Below, one piece after another: positions 46,595-54,379 of a DNA stretch of 64,000 nt (positions within the stretch are counted from its first letter, which is position 1; each line of letters opens with the position of its first letter). The notes under the pieces are model-generated. The model did not search any database, was not told the origin of the DNA, and was given only the letters and a program-made list of their open reading frames with translations. Position numbers and translations under genes: made by a program. The DNA is taken from assembly GCA_938084575.1 (NCBI GenBank), contig CALKFG010000005.1, positions 365,966 to 429,965 of the forward strand, read 5' to 3'. The DNA is from an uncultured Hyphomonadaceae bacterium (GTDB lineage Bacteria; Pseudomonadota; Alphaproteobacteria; Caulobacterales; Hyphomonadaceae).

Positions 46595-48487
46595 TTGACG
46601 GGACAATCGCCACCTCCAGCCGATCTTGTCGAGCGCGATCGTGGCTCCGGTTTTGTCGCGCAGCTTGAACGCGACAGGGCCCATCGTGAAAAGGCCCGCA
46701 GTCTCAGGCCGATTATGCGCCTGGTCCCTTTTATTTTTGCTTATCCCGGCTTGCTTGCAGGGTTTGGCTTCTTTCTTGTCATGGCATCGGTTTTGACGCT
46801 CGTTCTGCCCCTGGCCTTCCGGCTGGTTGTCGATTGTGGCTTCGGAGGCTCTGCGGCATCGCCGGCCTGCTCGGTCCTGTCTCAGGGGACGGACCTATCG
46901 GTATATTTCATCGGAGGCATTGCCGTGGCCGCTCTGTTGGGGCTTTCCAGCGCCATGCGGTTTTATTTTATCGGTCGCCTCGGTGAGCGGGTCGTGGCGG
47001 ATTTGAGGCAGGCTGTCTATGCCCGGCTATTGGAGCTGAGCCCACGTTTTTACGCGGTGACCAGCACCGGGGAAGTGGTGTCACGTCTCACCACGGATAC
47101 AACCCTGATTCAGACGGTTGTGGGATCTTCTGTATCTATTGCGATCAGAACCGTTGCCACAACCCTCGGGGCACTTCTGCTGATGATCCTTGTGAGCTGG
47201 AAATTAGCTTTCATGGTGCTGGCTCTTGGTCCGGTAATTATCGCGCCGATCGGATTATTTGGGCGGCGGGTACAGCGGCTCTCGCGGTCCAGTCAGGACC
47301 ATTTGGCGGCGGCGTCTGCACGCGCCAGCGAAAGCCTCCGTGCCATTGAAACTGTCCAGATGTTCACACGCGAAAGACAAGAATATCAGAGATTTAAGGA
47401 GGCTATTGAGGCGACGTTCAAGGCGTCTCTGCGCCGGATTAGCGTTCGGGCTGCCATGACGGCGGTTATTTTCACGGTCATCTTGTCTGGTCTGATCAGC
47501 GTTTTGTGGTTCGGGGCGCTTCAGGTTAAGTCCGGCGCGATGACGCCCGGTGCGATGACTCAGTTCGTCATGTATGCCTTCGTGGCAGTGAGCGGGGTCG
47601 GCATGCTGACAGAGACCTACGCGGAAATAATGCGGGCGGCGGGGGCGACGGAACGGCTGATGGAAATTCTCGCCAGCCGTCCGGATATCCACGCGCCGGC
47701 CGCGGGCGGCCAGCTGCCCCGCCCGGTCGCGGGCCGGCTGCTGTTTGAGGGGGTAAGTTTTTCCTATCCGACCCGCCCGACCGTCCAGGCGGTGCGGGAT
47801 ATCTCCTTCGGCGTGACCCCGGGCGAAACCGTGGCGCTGGTTGGCCCGTCAGGGGCCGGCAAGAGCACCCTGTTCCAGCTCATCACCCGGCTTTATGATC
47901 CCGACCAGGGCCGTCTCCTGCTCGACGGCACGGACCTGCGCAGCCTGCAGCCGGCCGACCTGCGACACCAGCTCGCCGTGGTCCAGCAGAACGCGCCCCT
48001 GTTTTCCGGAACCGTGGCCGAGAACATCCGGTTCGGGCGGGCGGATGCCAGCGACAGCGACATTCAGGCTGCCGCCAAGGCGGCCTATGCCCATGCCTTT
48101 ATCATGGCGCTCGACCAGGGCTATGAGTCGCAGCTGGGGGAGGGCGGCGCCAATCTGTCCGGCGGCCAGCGCCAGCGTATCGCCATTGCCCGCGCGATCC
48201 TGCGGGACGCGCCCATCCTGCTGCTTGATGAAGCCACCAGTGCGCTGGACTCCGAAAGTGAGCTGGCCATCAGTGAAGCCTTTGCCGCCCTGTCAAAGAA
48301 CCGGACCACTCTGGTGATCGCCCACCGCCTGTCCACTGTGCGCGATGCCGACCGGATCGTGGTCATGGAGGCAGGGCAGATCGTCGATCAGGGGACGCAT
48401 CGTGACCTGCTGGCCCGTGGCGGGCTGTATGCCCGTTATATCGAACTGCAGATCAGCCGTGACACGCCCCGGACCGACCCGGCCTGA
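46595..48487 (+). CDS. ABC exporter, fused membrane and ATPase domains
   Basis: The 630-residue half-transporter has six membrane helices (about residues 48-325) and one nucleotide-binding domain. Walker A is GPSGAGKST near residue 427, the signature is LSGGQRQRIAIARA, Walker B is ILLLDEATSALDSES, and the switch His is in IAHRLSTV. It works as a dimer. Relatives include MsbA-like lipid flippases and multidrug exporters, and the substrate cannot be assigned. The TTG start has no strong ribosome site. GC content rises sharply near 47.69 kb, at the boundary between the two domains. Confidence 0.9.
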   Translation: MTGQSPPPADLVERDRGSGFVAQLERDRAHREKARSLRPIMRLVPFIFAYPGLLAGFGFFLVMASVLTLVLPLAFRLVVDCGFGGSAASPACSVLSQGTDLSVYFIGGIAVAALLGLSSAMRFYFIGRLGERVVADLRQAVYARLLELSPRFYAVTSTGEVVSRLTTDTTLIQTVVGSSVSIAIRTVATTLGALLLMILVSWKLAFMVLALGPVIIAPIGLFGRRVQRLSRSSQDHLAAASARASESLRAIETVQMFTRERQEYQRFKEAIEATFKASLRRISVRAAMTAVIFTVILSGLISVLWFGALQVKSGAMTPGAMTQFVMYAFVAVSGVGMLTETYAEIMRAAGATERLMEILASRPDIHAPAAGGQLPRPVAGRLLFEGVSFSYPTRPTVQAVRDISFGVTPGETVALVGPSGAGKSTLFQLITRLYDPDQGRLLLDGTDLRSLQPADLRHQLAVVQQNAPLFSGTVAENIRFGRADASDSDIQAAAKAAYAHAFIMALDQGYESQLGEGGANLSGGQRQRIAIARAILRDAPILLLDEATSALDSESELAISEAFAALSKNRTTLVIAHRLSTVRDADRIVVMEAGQIVDQGTHRDLLARGGLYARYIELQISRDTPRTDPA

Positions 48488-48565
48488 CGGAGCGTCAGGC
48501 AGCCGCAGCAGTTGCGCTTTAGCGCGGGTGGCATACCCTCCCGATCCTGTCATCTGGAGATCGCC

Positions 48566-50356
48566 ATGTCCGTACTTCATTCTGTCGTCCGCCATATATC
48601 CCACATTGCCGGGCTGGCTGTGATCAGCGCAGGCCTGCTGGCGCTGCCCAGCCCGGCGGATGAGCTCGGCCCCGGCGGACGTCCGGTCGGTGAGGCCTGG
48701 TCGCGCAGTCCGGTCATGGCGACACAGGGCATGGCGGCCACCGCGCATCCGCTGGCCAGCCAGATCGCAATAGACACGCTGAAGCGCGGCGGCAGCGCGG
48801 TCGATGCGGCGATTGCTGCCAATGCCGCGCTGGGCCTGATGGAGCCGACCGGAAACGGCATTGGCGGAGATCTCTTCGCTATTATCTGGGACCCTGAAAC
48901 CGCTCAGCTTTACGGCTTGAACGCCTCCGGGCGAAGTCCGATGAGCCGCAGTCTTGAGGATCTGAAACGGGCGCTGGGGGGGGCTGACGCGCTGCCGCCT
49001 TATGGCCATCTGCCGGTGACGGTGCCGGGGACGGTCGATGGCTGGTTTGAACTGCATGCGAAATTCGGACAGCTCAGCATGGCTGAGATCCTGGCCCCGG
49101 CGATCGGCTATGCGGAAGACGGGTTCCCGGTCTCGCCGGTGATTGGCTATTATTTCCAGCGCGCTCATGCCGCCTTTACAGCCCGGGTTGAGGAGATTGG
49201 CGAATTTGACAATGCGCAGGCAACCTATTTTGCTGACGGGCCGCCCCGGGCCGGCGACATTTTTCGCAATCCCGACCTGGCCGCAACCTATCGAAAGCTG
49301 GCCGCAGGCGGGGCCGATGCGTTCTATCGCGGTGCCTTGGCCGACATTATGGCGGCCTATATGGCGCGCATTGGCGGCGATCTGTCCCTGGCCGATTTTG
49401 CCGCCCATGCCAGCGAATGGGTGACACCCGGCTGTGTCGCCTATCGCGGGCAGGTCGAACTGTGTGAGCTGCCCCCGAATGGCCAGGGCTTTGCTGCCCT
49501 GCAAATGGTCAATATTCTCAACCATGTCGAGCTTAGCCAGTGGCCGCGCGGCAGCGCCGAAGTGCTGCACCATATCACCGAAGCCAAGCGCCTGGCCTTC
49601 GAGGACCTGGCCCGCTTTTACGCCGACCCTGCCTTTGCCGAGATCCCGGTCGACGCCCTGCTGTCCGAGGCCTATGGCCAGACCCGTTTTGCCCTGATCG
49701 ATCCGGACCGGGCCAATCCGGATCCGCAGCCGGGCGATCCGAGGATCGAGGGGACCAGCGACACCACCTATCTGACCGTGGCCGACAAGGAGGGCATGAT
49801 GGTCTCCCTGATCCAGTCGAATTATCGCGGCATGGGGTCAGGCCTGGTGCCAGATGGCCTGGGCTTCATGTTCCAGGACCGGGGGCAACTGTTCTCGCTG
49901 GATCCGGACCACCCCAATGTCTACGCGCCGGGAAAGCGACCCTTTCACACCATTATTCCGGCCTTCATCCTGCAACAGGGGCAGCCTCTGGTCAGTTTTG
50001 GCCTGATGGGCGGCGGCATGCAGCCACAGGGCCACGTCCAGATCCTGATCAATCTGGTAGATTATGGCATGAACCTGCAGGAAGCCGGTGATGCCGCCCG
50101 GATCAATCATGACGGGGGTCGCCAGCCGACCGGTGATGTCGACGCAACCCCGGCCGATATGATGGGGACGCTCTATGTCGAGCCGGGCGTGTCCGACGCA
50201 ACGGTCGCCGGTCTGCAAGCCCGGGGACATACGGTGGAACGGGTCAATAATGGCGTCATGTTTGGGGGATATCAGGCGATCCACCGGGATCCTGAGACCG
50301 GCGTCTATACCGGGGCAACCGAGATGCGCAAGGATGGCCTGGCCATCGGCTATTAG
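48566..50356 (+). CDS. Gamma-glutamyltransferase family protein
   Basis: This is a periplasmic Ntn-hydrolase that self-cleaves into two subunits. The 596-residue precursor has a signal peptide (to about residue 32) and ATAHPLASQIAIDTLKRGGSAVDAAIAANAALGLMEPTGNGIGGD. The cleavage and nucleophile Thr lies in the GTSDTTYLTVADKEG segment. The anion-hole region GLMGGGMQPQGHVQ differs from the GSPGGSRI of E. coli Ggt and is more like the oxamate amidohydrolase/HpxW branch. The substrate is therefore uncertain. GGAG precedes the ATG at 48566. Confidence 0.88.
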   Translation: MSVLHSVVRHISHIAGLAVISAGLLALPSPADELGPGGRPVGEAWSRSPVMATQGMAATAHPLASQIAIDTLKRGGSAVDAAIAANAALGLMEPTGNGIGGDLFAIIWDPETAQLYGLNASGRSPMSRSLEDLKRALGGADALPPYGHLPVTVPGTVDGWFELHAKFGQLSMAEILAPAIGYAEDGFPVSPVIGYYFQRAHAAFTARVEEIGEFDNAQATYFADGPPRAGDIFRNPDLAATYRKLAAGGADAFYRGALADIMAAYMARIGGDLSLADFAAHASEWVTPGCVAYRGQVELCELPPNGQGFAALQMVNILNHVELSQWPRGSAEVLHHITEAKRLAFEDLARFYADPAFAEIPVDALLSEAYGQTRFALIDPDRANPDPQPGDPRIEGTSDTTYLTVADKEGMMVSLIQSNYRGMGSGLVPDGLGFMFQDRGQLFSLDPDHPNVYAPGKRPFHTIIPAFILQQGQPLVSFGLMGGGMQPQGHVQILINLVDYGMNLQEAGDAARINHDGGRQPTGDVDATPADMMGTLYVEPGVSDATVAGLQARGHTVERVNNGVMFGGYQAIHRDPETGVYTGATEMRKDGLAIGY

Positions 50357-50470
50357 GCGCCGGGCGGCCGGGTCTGTCCCGAATAAGGGGCGGAATCCGG
50401 ACGGACTCTGGATGGACTCCGGACAGCAGACGGGCGGCGTCAGGGCGGATCCTGGACGACCTGCCGGGAT

Positions 50471-50500
50471 CCGTCGGGCCCTGATGGCGGCGCCCGACGG
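50471..50500. terminator. GC stem-loop between convergent genes, tentative terminator
   Basis: CCGTCGGGC (50471-50479) is inverted as GCCCGACGG (50492-50500), a 9-base stem with a 12-base loop. It lies between the converging gamma-glutamyltransferase and dehydrogenase genes. There is no T tract on either side, so it may only stabilise 3' ends. Confidence 0.4.
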
Positions 50501-50506
50501 GCCGGC

Positions 50507-51295
50507 CTAACTGGCCTGGTCCGGGCTGGCGGCCGCGCCAGCCAGAATGCCGCCGTCCAGCGTGACTTCCGTGCCCGTCATATAGCAGGCCTCGTCGGAG
50601 GCGAGAAGAACCGCGACAGCAGCGACCTCGTCGACCCGGCCAAACCGTTTTTGCGGAATGGCGGCCGTCAGACGCGCAATGTTTGCCGCGCGCGTCGCGC
50701 CCTCGCCCAGCATCGGGTCCCACATGGGTGTCATGATGGCGGCCGGGTGGATCGAGTTGCAGCGGATGTCCCAGCCCTGCTGGGCGCAGTACAGGGCAAC
50801 GGTCTTGCTGTGGTTGCGGATGGCGGCCTTGGAGGCGGCATAAGCGGCGGTGGCAGGAATGCCGACCATGCCCGAGCGGGAGGACAGGTTGATGATGCTG
50901 CCGCGACGCTGGGCCTTCATCTTGCGGATCGCGAACTGGCATCCCAGCATCGTCCCGTCGAGATTGACCGCATGGACGCGGCGCCAGTCCTCAAGGCGGA
51001 CATGTTCCGGATCATGCTTCTGGCCGGCGACCTCCAGGCCGGTGATGCCGGCATTGTTGACCAGGATGTCGAGCCTGCCGACCTGATCCGCCAGCCTGTC
51101 CCAGTCTGCCGGGCAGGACACGTCGAGCCGGGCGAACTGCCCGTTCAGCTCTGCCGCGGTCCGGCGTCCCTCGGCCTCGTCAATGTCGGTGACAATTGTG
51201 TGGGCTCCCTGCCGGATGAAGGCGTCGCAAATTGCCCGGCCAATGCCGCGGGCGCCGCCGGTGACCAGTGCGATCTTGTCTGAAAGTCGGTGCAT
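50507..51295 (-). CDS. Short-chain dehydrogenase/reductase
   Basis: The 262-residue classical SDR has the NAD(P) motif VTGGARGIGRAI, LVNNAGITG, the catalytic serine in INLSSRSGMVG, and YAASKAA with the Tyr and Lys. The end VAVLLASDEACYMTGTEVTLDGG is typical of the family. The Asp in TDIDEAEG suggests a preference for NAD. It starts 14 bases after the PRPP synthetase-like stop on the same strand and probably shares that operon, which hints at a sugar-related substrate. GCGAGG precedes the start at 51295. Confidence 0.88.
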   Translation of the reverse strand: MHRLSDKIALVTGGARGIGRAICDAFIRQGAHTIVTDIDEAEGRRTAAELNGQFARLDVSCPADWDRLADQVGRLDILVNNAGITGLEVAGQKHDPEHVRLEDWRRVHAVNLDGTMLGCQFAIRKMKAQRRGSIINLSSRSGMVGIPATAAYAASKAAIRNHSKTVALYCAQQGWDIRCNSIHPAAIMTPMWDPMLGEGATRAANIARLTAAIPQKRFGRVDEVAAVAVLLASDEACYMTGTEVTLDGGILAGAAASPDQAS

Positions 51296-51309
51296 GTGAA
51301 CCTCGCTTT

Positions 51310-52218
51310 TCAGTGTCTTATGGGAGGTCGGAGCAGGTCGGCAGCTCCCCGCACGAGGGGGGGCACAATGTCGATGGCCCCGGGGCGGGGTCGGATCGAT
51401 GTCGTCGTGACCACGCAATCGGCGCCGGCGGACAGCAGCCTGGCCTCGACGCCCGCGCCGAACAGGGCGTGGATCACACAGCAGACCGGCGGTGCCGCTC
51501 CGGCGGTCAACAGGGCGGCAATGGATGCGCACATGGTGGCCCCCGTTGAGACGATGTCGTCGACAATGACCGGGGTCCGTTTTGCCAGGTCCCGCACCCC
51601 GTCTGGCCGGATCCGGACGGCTTCGTCGCCAATCCGCTGCTTGGTCAGGACCAGATAGGGCGCGGCGAGCCGCATCGCGATGTCCTTGACCCAGCCCGCA
51701 CTTTCCGCATCCGGACCGATGATCAAAGGGCGGGGGATCCGGGCCGTGATCCAGGCGGCCAGTTTGCCGGCAGAACTGACACTGCGGTGCGGGATATTCA
51801 GCACCCGGCTTAAGCGGTCGATCCTGTGAAGGTGCGGGTCCAGCGTGACCAGCCAGTTAACGGCCGAAGAGACCAGTGCCCCCATGTGCCGGGCGGTCAC
51901 GGCTTCTCCGGGCTGGAAGGCGGTGTCCTGACGAAGATAGGGGAGATATGGGGCGATCAGGCCAATCCGGCCCGCCCCCTGCGCGCGACCCGCGGCGGCG
52001 GTAAACTGCAACCGGGCCAGATGGCGGTCAGGATCCTGCAGCACGGCCACAAGGACAAGGTCGCGGCCCATCGGATCATTGTGAAAGCGAAGATATCCTT
52101 CGCCGTCGGGAAACCGCCGAAAGGTCATATCGGCGAGGTCACACTGCAATCCCGTGGCGAGGCCGGGGGCCAGGTGCTCTGCGCCGGGCAGGCAGACGAG
52201 GAGCGGATTCAATTTCAT
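51310..52218 (-). CDS. Divergent ribose-phosphate pyrophosphokinase-like protein
   Basis: The 302-residue protein follows the PRPP synthetase plan. FPDGEGYLRF stands for the first conserved loop, APYLPYLRQDTAF for the ATP-binding flexible region, LDPHLHRID for the usual DLHxxQ, and GPDAES and LTKQRIGD for later motifs. VDDIVSTGATM is the PRPP-binding loop. The changes mark it as a divergent paralogue, not the housekeeping Prs. It overlaps the upstream phosphorylase stop by 4 bases. I infer that both act on the same ribose phosphate pool. Confidence 0.85.
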   Translation of the reverse strand: MKLNPLLVCLPGAEHLAPGLATGLQCDLADMTFRRFPDGEGYLRFHNDPMGRDLVLVAVLQDPDRHLARLQFTAAAGRAQGAGRIGLIAPYLPYLRQDTAFQPGEAVTARHMGALVSSAVNWLVTLDPHLHRIDRLSRVLNIPHRSVSSAGKLAAWITARIPRPLIIGPDAESAGWVKDIAMRLAAPYLVLTKQRIGDEAVRIRPDGVRDLAKRTPVIVDDIVSTGATMCASIAALLTAGAAPPVCCVIHALFGAGVEARLLSAGADCVVTTTSIRPRPGAIDIVPPLVRGAADLLRPPIRH

Positions 52219-53720
52219 CCGACCGCCACGATGCCCGGATTGGAGTCAATATAATCCAGAACATAGGCCAGCTCGCCGGGGGAATCTGTGTGCAGCGTAT
52301 ACAGGGCTTCGCCGCGATGGACCCGGTCACCAAGGCGCACATGCAGGTCCAGACCCGCGGCCTTGTCGCCGGGGGCGCCCGCCAGTTTGGCCACCCGGGC
52401 GAGGCGCCGATTGTCGATCTGCAGGACCCGTCCGCTGCAGGCGGCGAGTATCGGGCGTTGATGTGGCGCAACAGGCAGGGTTTTCAGTCCGCCCTGGGCC
52501 TGACAGATCGCCTGGAACCGGGCCAGAGCCTGGCCCGAGCGGAGGGTCTGACTGGCCAGCGCCTCGCCGTGACCCGGGCCGGCCTTGCCGGCCATTTCCA
52601 GCAGGGCCCCCGCCAGCTGGCAGGCCTTGCGCGCCAGGTCTGGCGGAGCGTCGGCCTGATTGGACAAGACCGCAAGGACGTCGCGTGCCTCCAAAGCGGG
52701 GCCAATGCCGCGCCCGATGGGCTGGCGGCCATCGGTCAGCGCGATGTGCAGGGTCAGGTCAAACGCCGCCGCAGTCTCCAGAAAAAGGTGCTCCAGGGCC
52801 AGGGCGTCCTGTTCTGTGCGGACCTTGGCGGTTGGCCCGACCGGGATGTCGATGACGATATGCGTGGCCCCGGCGGCGACCTTTTTCGACAGGACCGACG
52901 CGATCATGGAACTCGGCGAGTCGAAATTCAGCACGCGTTCAATCCGGATCATGGCATGGTCGGCCGGGCTGAATTCGACGCTGTTGCCCCAGATGAGGCA
53001 ACCGCCCTGCGCGTCGACAATGCGGCGCATGTCGTCCAGCGTCAGGCAGACCGTGGTCAGTGTTTCCATCGTGTCGGCGGTCCCGGCCGGGGAGGTGATG
53101 GCCCGGGACGATGTTTTCGGGATTTTCAGGCCCAGCGCCGCGACGATGGCCACGATGATCGGCGTGGTCCGGTTGCCGGGCAGGCCGCCAACGCAGTGTT
53201 TGTCGAAAATCGCCTCATCCGGCCAGGTCAGCCGTTGCCCGGTATCAATCATCGCCCGGATCATGGCAACGGTCTCGGCCCGGCTGAACGGACGGGCCGC
53301 GACAGCGGTCACAAAGGCAGTGATCTGAATGTCGGAATACCGGCCCTGGGAGATATCGCTGACAATGGCGCGGATCTCGGCCTCGGTCAGGTTGCTGTCA
53401 AAGATTCTCCGGCGCACCAGACCGAGCGAGGCGAGCGGCGGCACATGCGAGATCGTCACCGGGACCGGCGTCGCCAGCCGAAGACGCTGCCAGGCTGCGT
53501 CGGACAGGCCGATCGTCTCCGGGGCGAGCCACGACTCTGTCACCTGGCTGAGCGAAGCGATAATGGCCCGCGATCCGACTTTCAGGGTCACCCGGCTGTG
53601 CCCGCCAATGCCCTCGGACCGGCAGACGGCGCAATCGGCCCTGACATAGGCGATGGCCTCGTCATGGCTGTCGATGCCCAGGCGCCGGGCCACCAGTGCG
53701 TTGCCCGGTGCGGCGCTCAT
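52215..53720 (-). CDS. AMP phosphorylase/archaeal-type thymidine phosphorylase family protein
   Basis: The 501-residue protein matches the archaeal AMP phosphorylase layout in length and order. It has an extra N-terminal beta domain of about 85 residues, then DIQITAFVTAVAARPF, KHCVGGLPGNRTTPIIVAIVAALGL, KTSSRAITSPAGTADTMETL, CLIWGNSVEFSPADHAMIRIERVL, SVLSKKVAAGATHIVIDIPVG and GRGIGPALEARD. Archaeal members turn NMP and phosphate into base and ribose 1,5-bisphosphate. Ordinary bacterial DeoA is shorter. I start at 53720, though the frame stays open to 53954. It heads an operon with the PRPP synthetase-like and SDR genes. Confidence 0.85.
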   Translation of the reverse strand: MSAAPGNALVARRLGIDSHDEAIAYVRADCAVCRSEGIGGHSRVTLKVGSRAIIASLSQVTESWLAPETIGLSDAAWQRLRLATPVPVTISHVPPLASLGLVRRRIFDSNLTEAEIRAIVSDISQGRYSDIQITAFVTAVAARPFSRAETVAMIRAMIDTGQRLTWPDEAIFDKHCVGGLPGNRTTPIIVAIVAALGLKIPKTSSRAITSPAGTADTMETLTTVCLTLDDMRRIVDAQGGCLIWGNSVEFSPADHAMIRIERVLNFDSPSSMIASVLSKKVAAGATHIVIDIPVGPTAKVRTEQDALALEHLFLETAAAFDLTLHIALTDGRQPIGRGIGPALEARDVLAVLSNQADAPPDLARKACQLAGALLEMAGKAGPGHGEALASQTLRSGQALARFQAICQAQGGLKTLPVAPHQRPILAACSGRVLQIDNRRLARVAKLAGAPGDKAAGLDLHVRLGDRVHRGEALYTLHTDSPGELAYVLDYIDSNPGIVAVG

Positions 53721-53947
53721 GACTGTGCTGGCCAGATGTGCGGCGTGCCAACACCGCCATCGGCACAGATCGGCGCAGGCTGATCTGTGTCTCTGCCCCC
53801 CTGATCGTCGGTTCGTTTGCAGAACGTCACGCAGGTGCCTCATTCGGGCGGGTTGTCCCTGTATTAAACAACAGGGAAGGGGGGAAGGCAATTGCCGGGG
53901 CTTTGCGGGGCTTGCCTTGCCTCCTGTCATGGCGTTCAAACAGGGGC

Positions 53948-54379
53948 ATGACATCCGATCCCACTCCTGCCGCTGCCATCCGCCTTGCCCGGCGTCTGTT
54001 TCAGGCCTTTCAGGATGGCGACGATGATACCGTCCATGCGCTGTGTGCCCCGGATTGCCGGGCTGTCCAGAATGGTGGTCGGCCGATGTCGATGGCGACC
54101 CTGCTGCGCTTTTCGTCCCGGGTCAGGCAGGTGCTGACCGACTTCCGGTATGAGGACTGTCGCCGGGTTGCGACGTCACACGGCTTTGTCGAGGAGCACC
54201 GGGTCCGCGGCACCCTGCCGGACGGCGAGGCGTTTGATCTGGCGGCCTGCATCGTCGCCGACCTCCATCAGGGCCGGATTACCGGGCTGCGGGAATATTT
54301 CGACAGCCGGGACAGCTCGGCCCTGGCCCGCCTGCTGGCCGAGGCGCAGGCCGCGCCTCAGTCGAGGGCGCCGAGATAG
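53948..54379 (+). CDS. NTF2/SnoaL-like protein
   Basis: The 143-residue protein has the cone-shaped NTF2-like pattern: an N-terminal helix pair (AAAIRLARRLFQAFQDGDDDTVHALCAPDC), a central segment (FRYEDCRRVATSHGFVEEHRVRGTLPDGE) and a C-terminal strand pair (AACIVADLHQGRITGLREYFDSRD). Such proteins are small isomerases, hydrolases or binding proteins, and no activity can be named. It is divergent from the phosphorylase operon across 227 bases. Its end overlaps the convergent TPR gene by 22 bases. Confidence 0.82.
   Translation: MTSDPTPAAAIRLARRLFQAFQDGDDDTVHALCAPDCRAVQNGGRPMSMATLLRFSSRVRQVLTDFRYEDCRRVATSHGFVEEHRVRGTLPDGEAFDLAACIVADLHQGRITGLREYFDSRDSSALARLLAEAQAAPQSRAPR

Noticed and set aside
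48293..49573. 426-codon - strand frame opposite the ABC exporter and gamma-glutamyltransferase
   Set aside because: It spans two clear genes on the other strand and shows no family features.
52290..53783. 497-codon + strand frame opposite the AMP phosphorylase
   Set aside because: The - strand frame carries the complete phosphorylase motif set. The + strand product has composition typical of antisense GC-rich frames and no recognisable motif.
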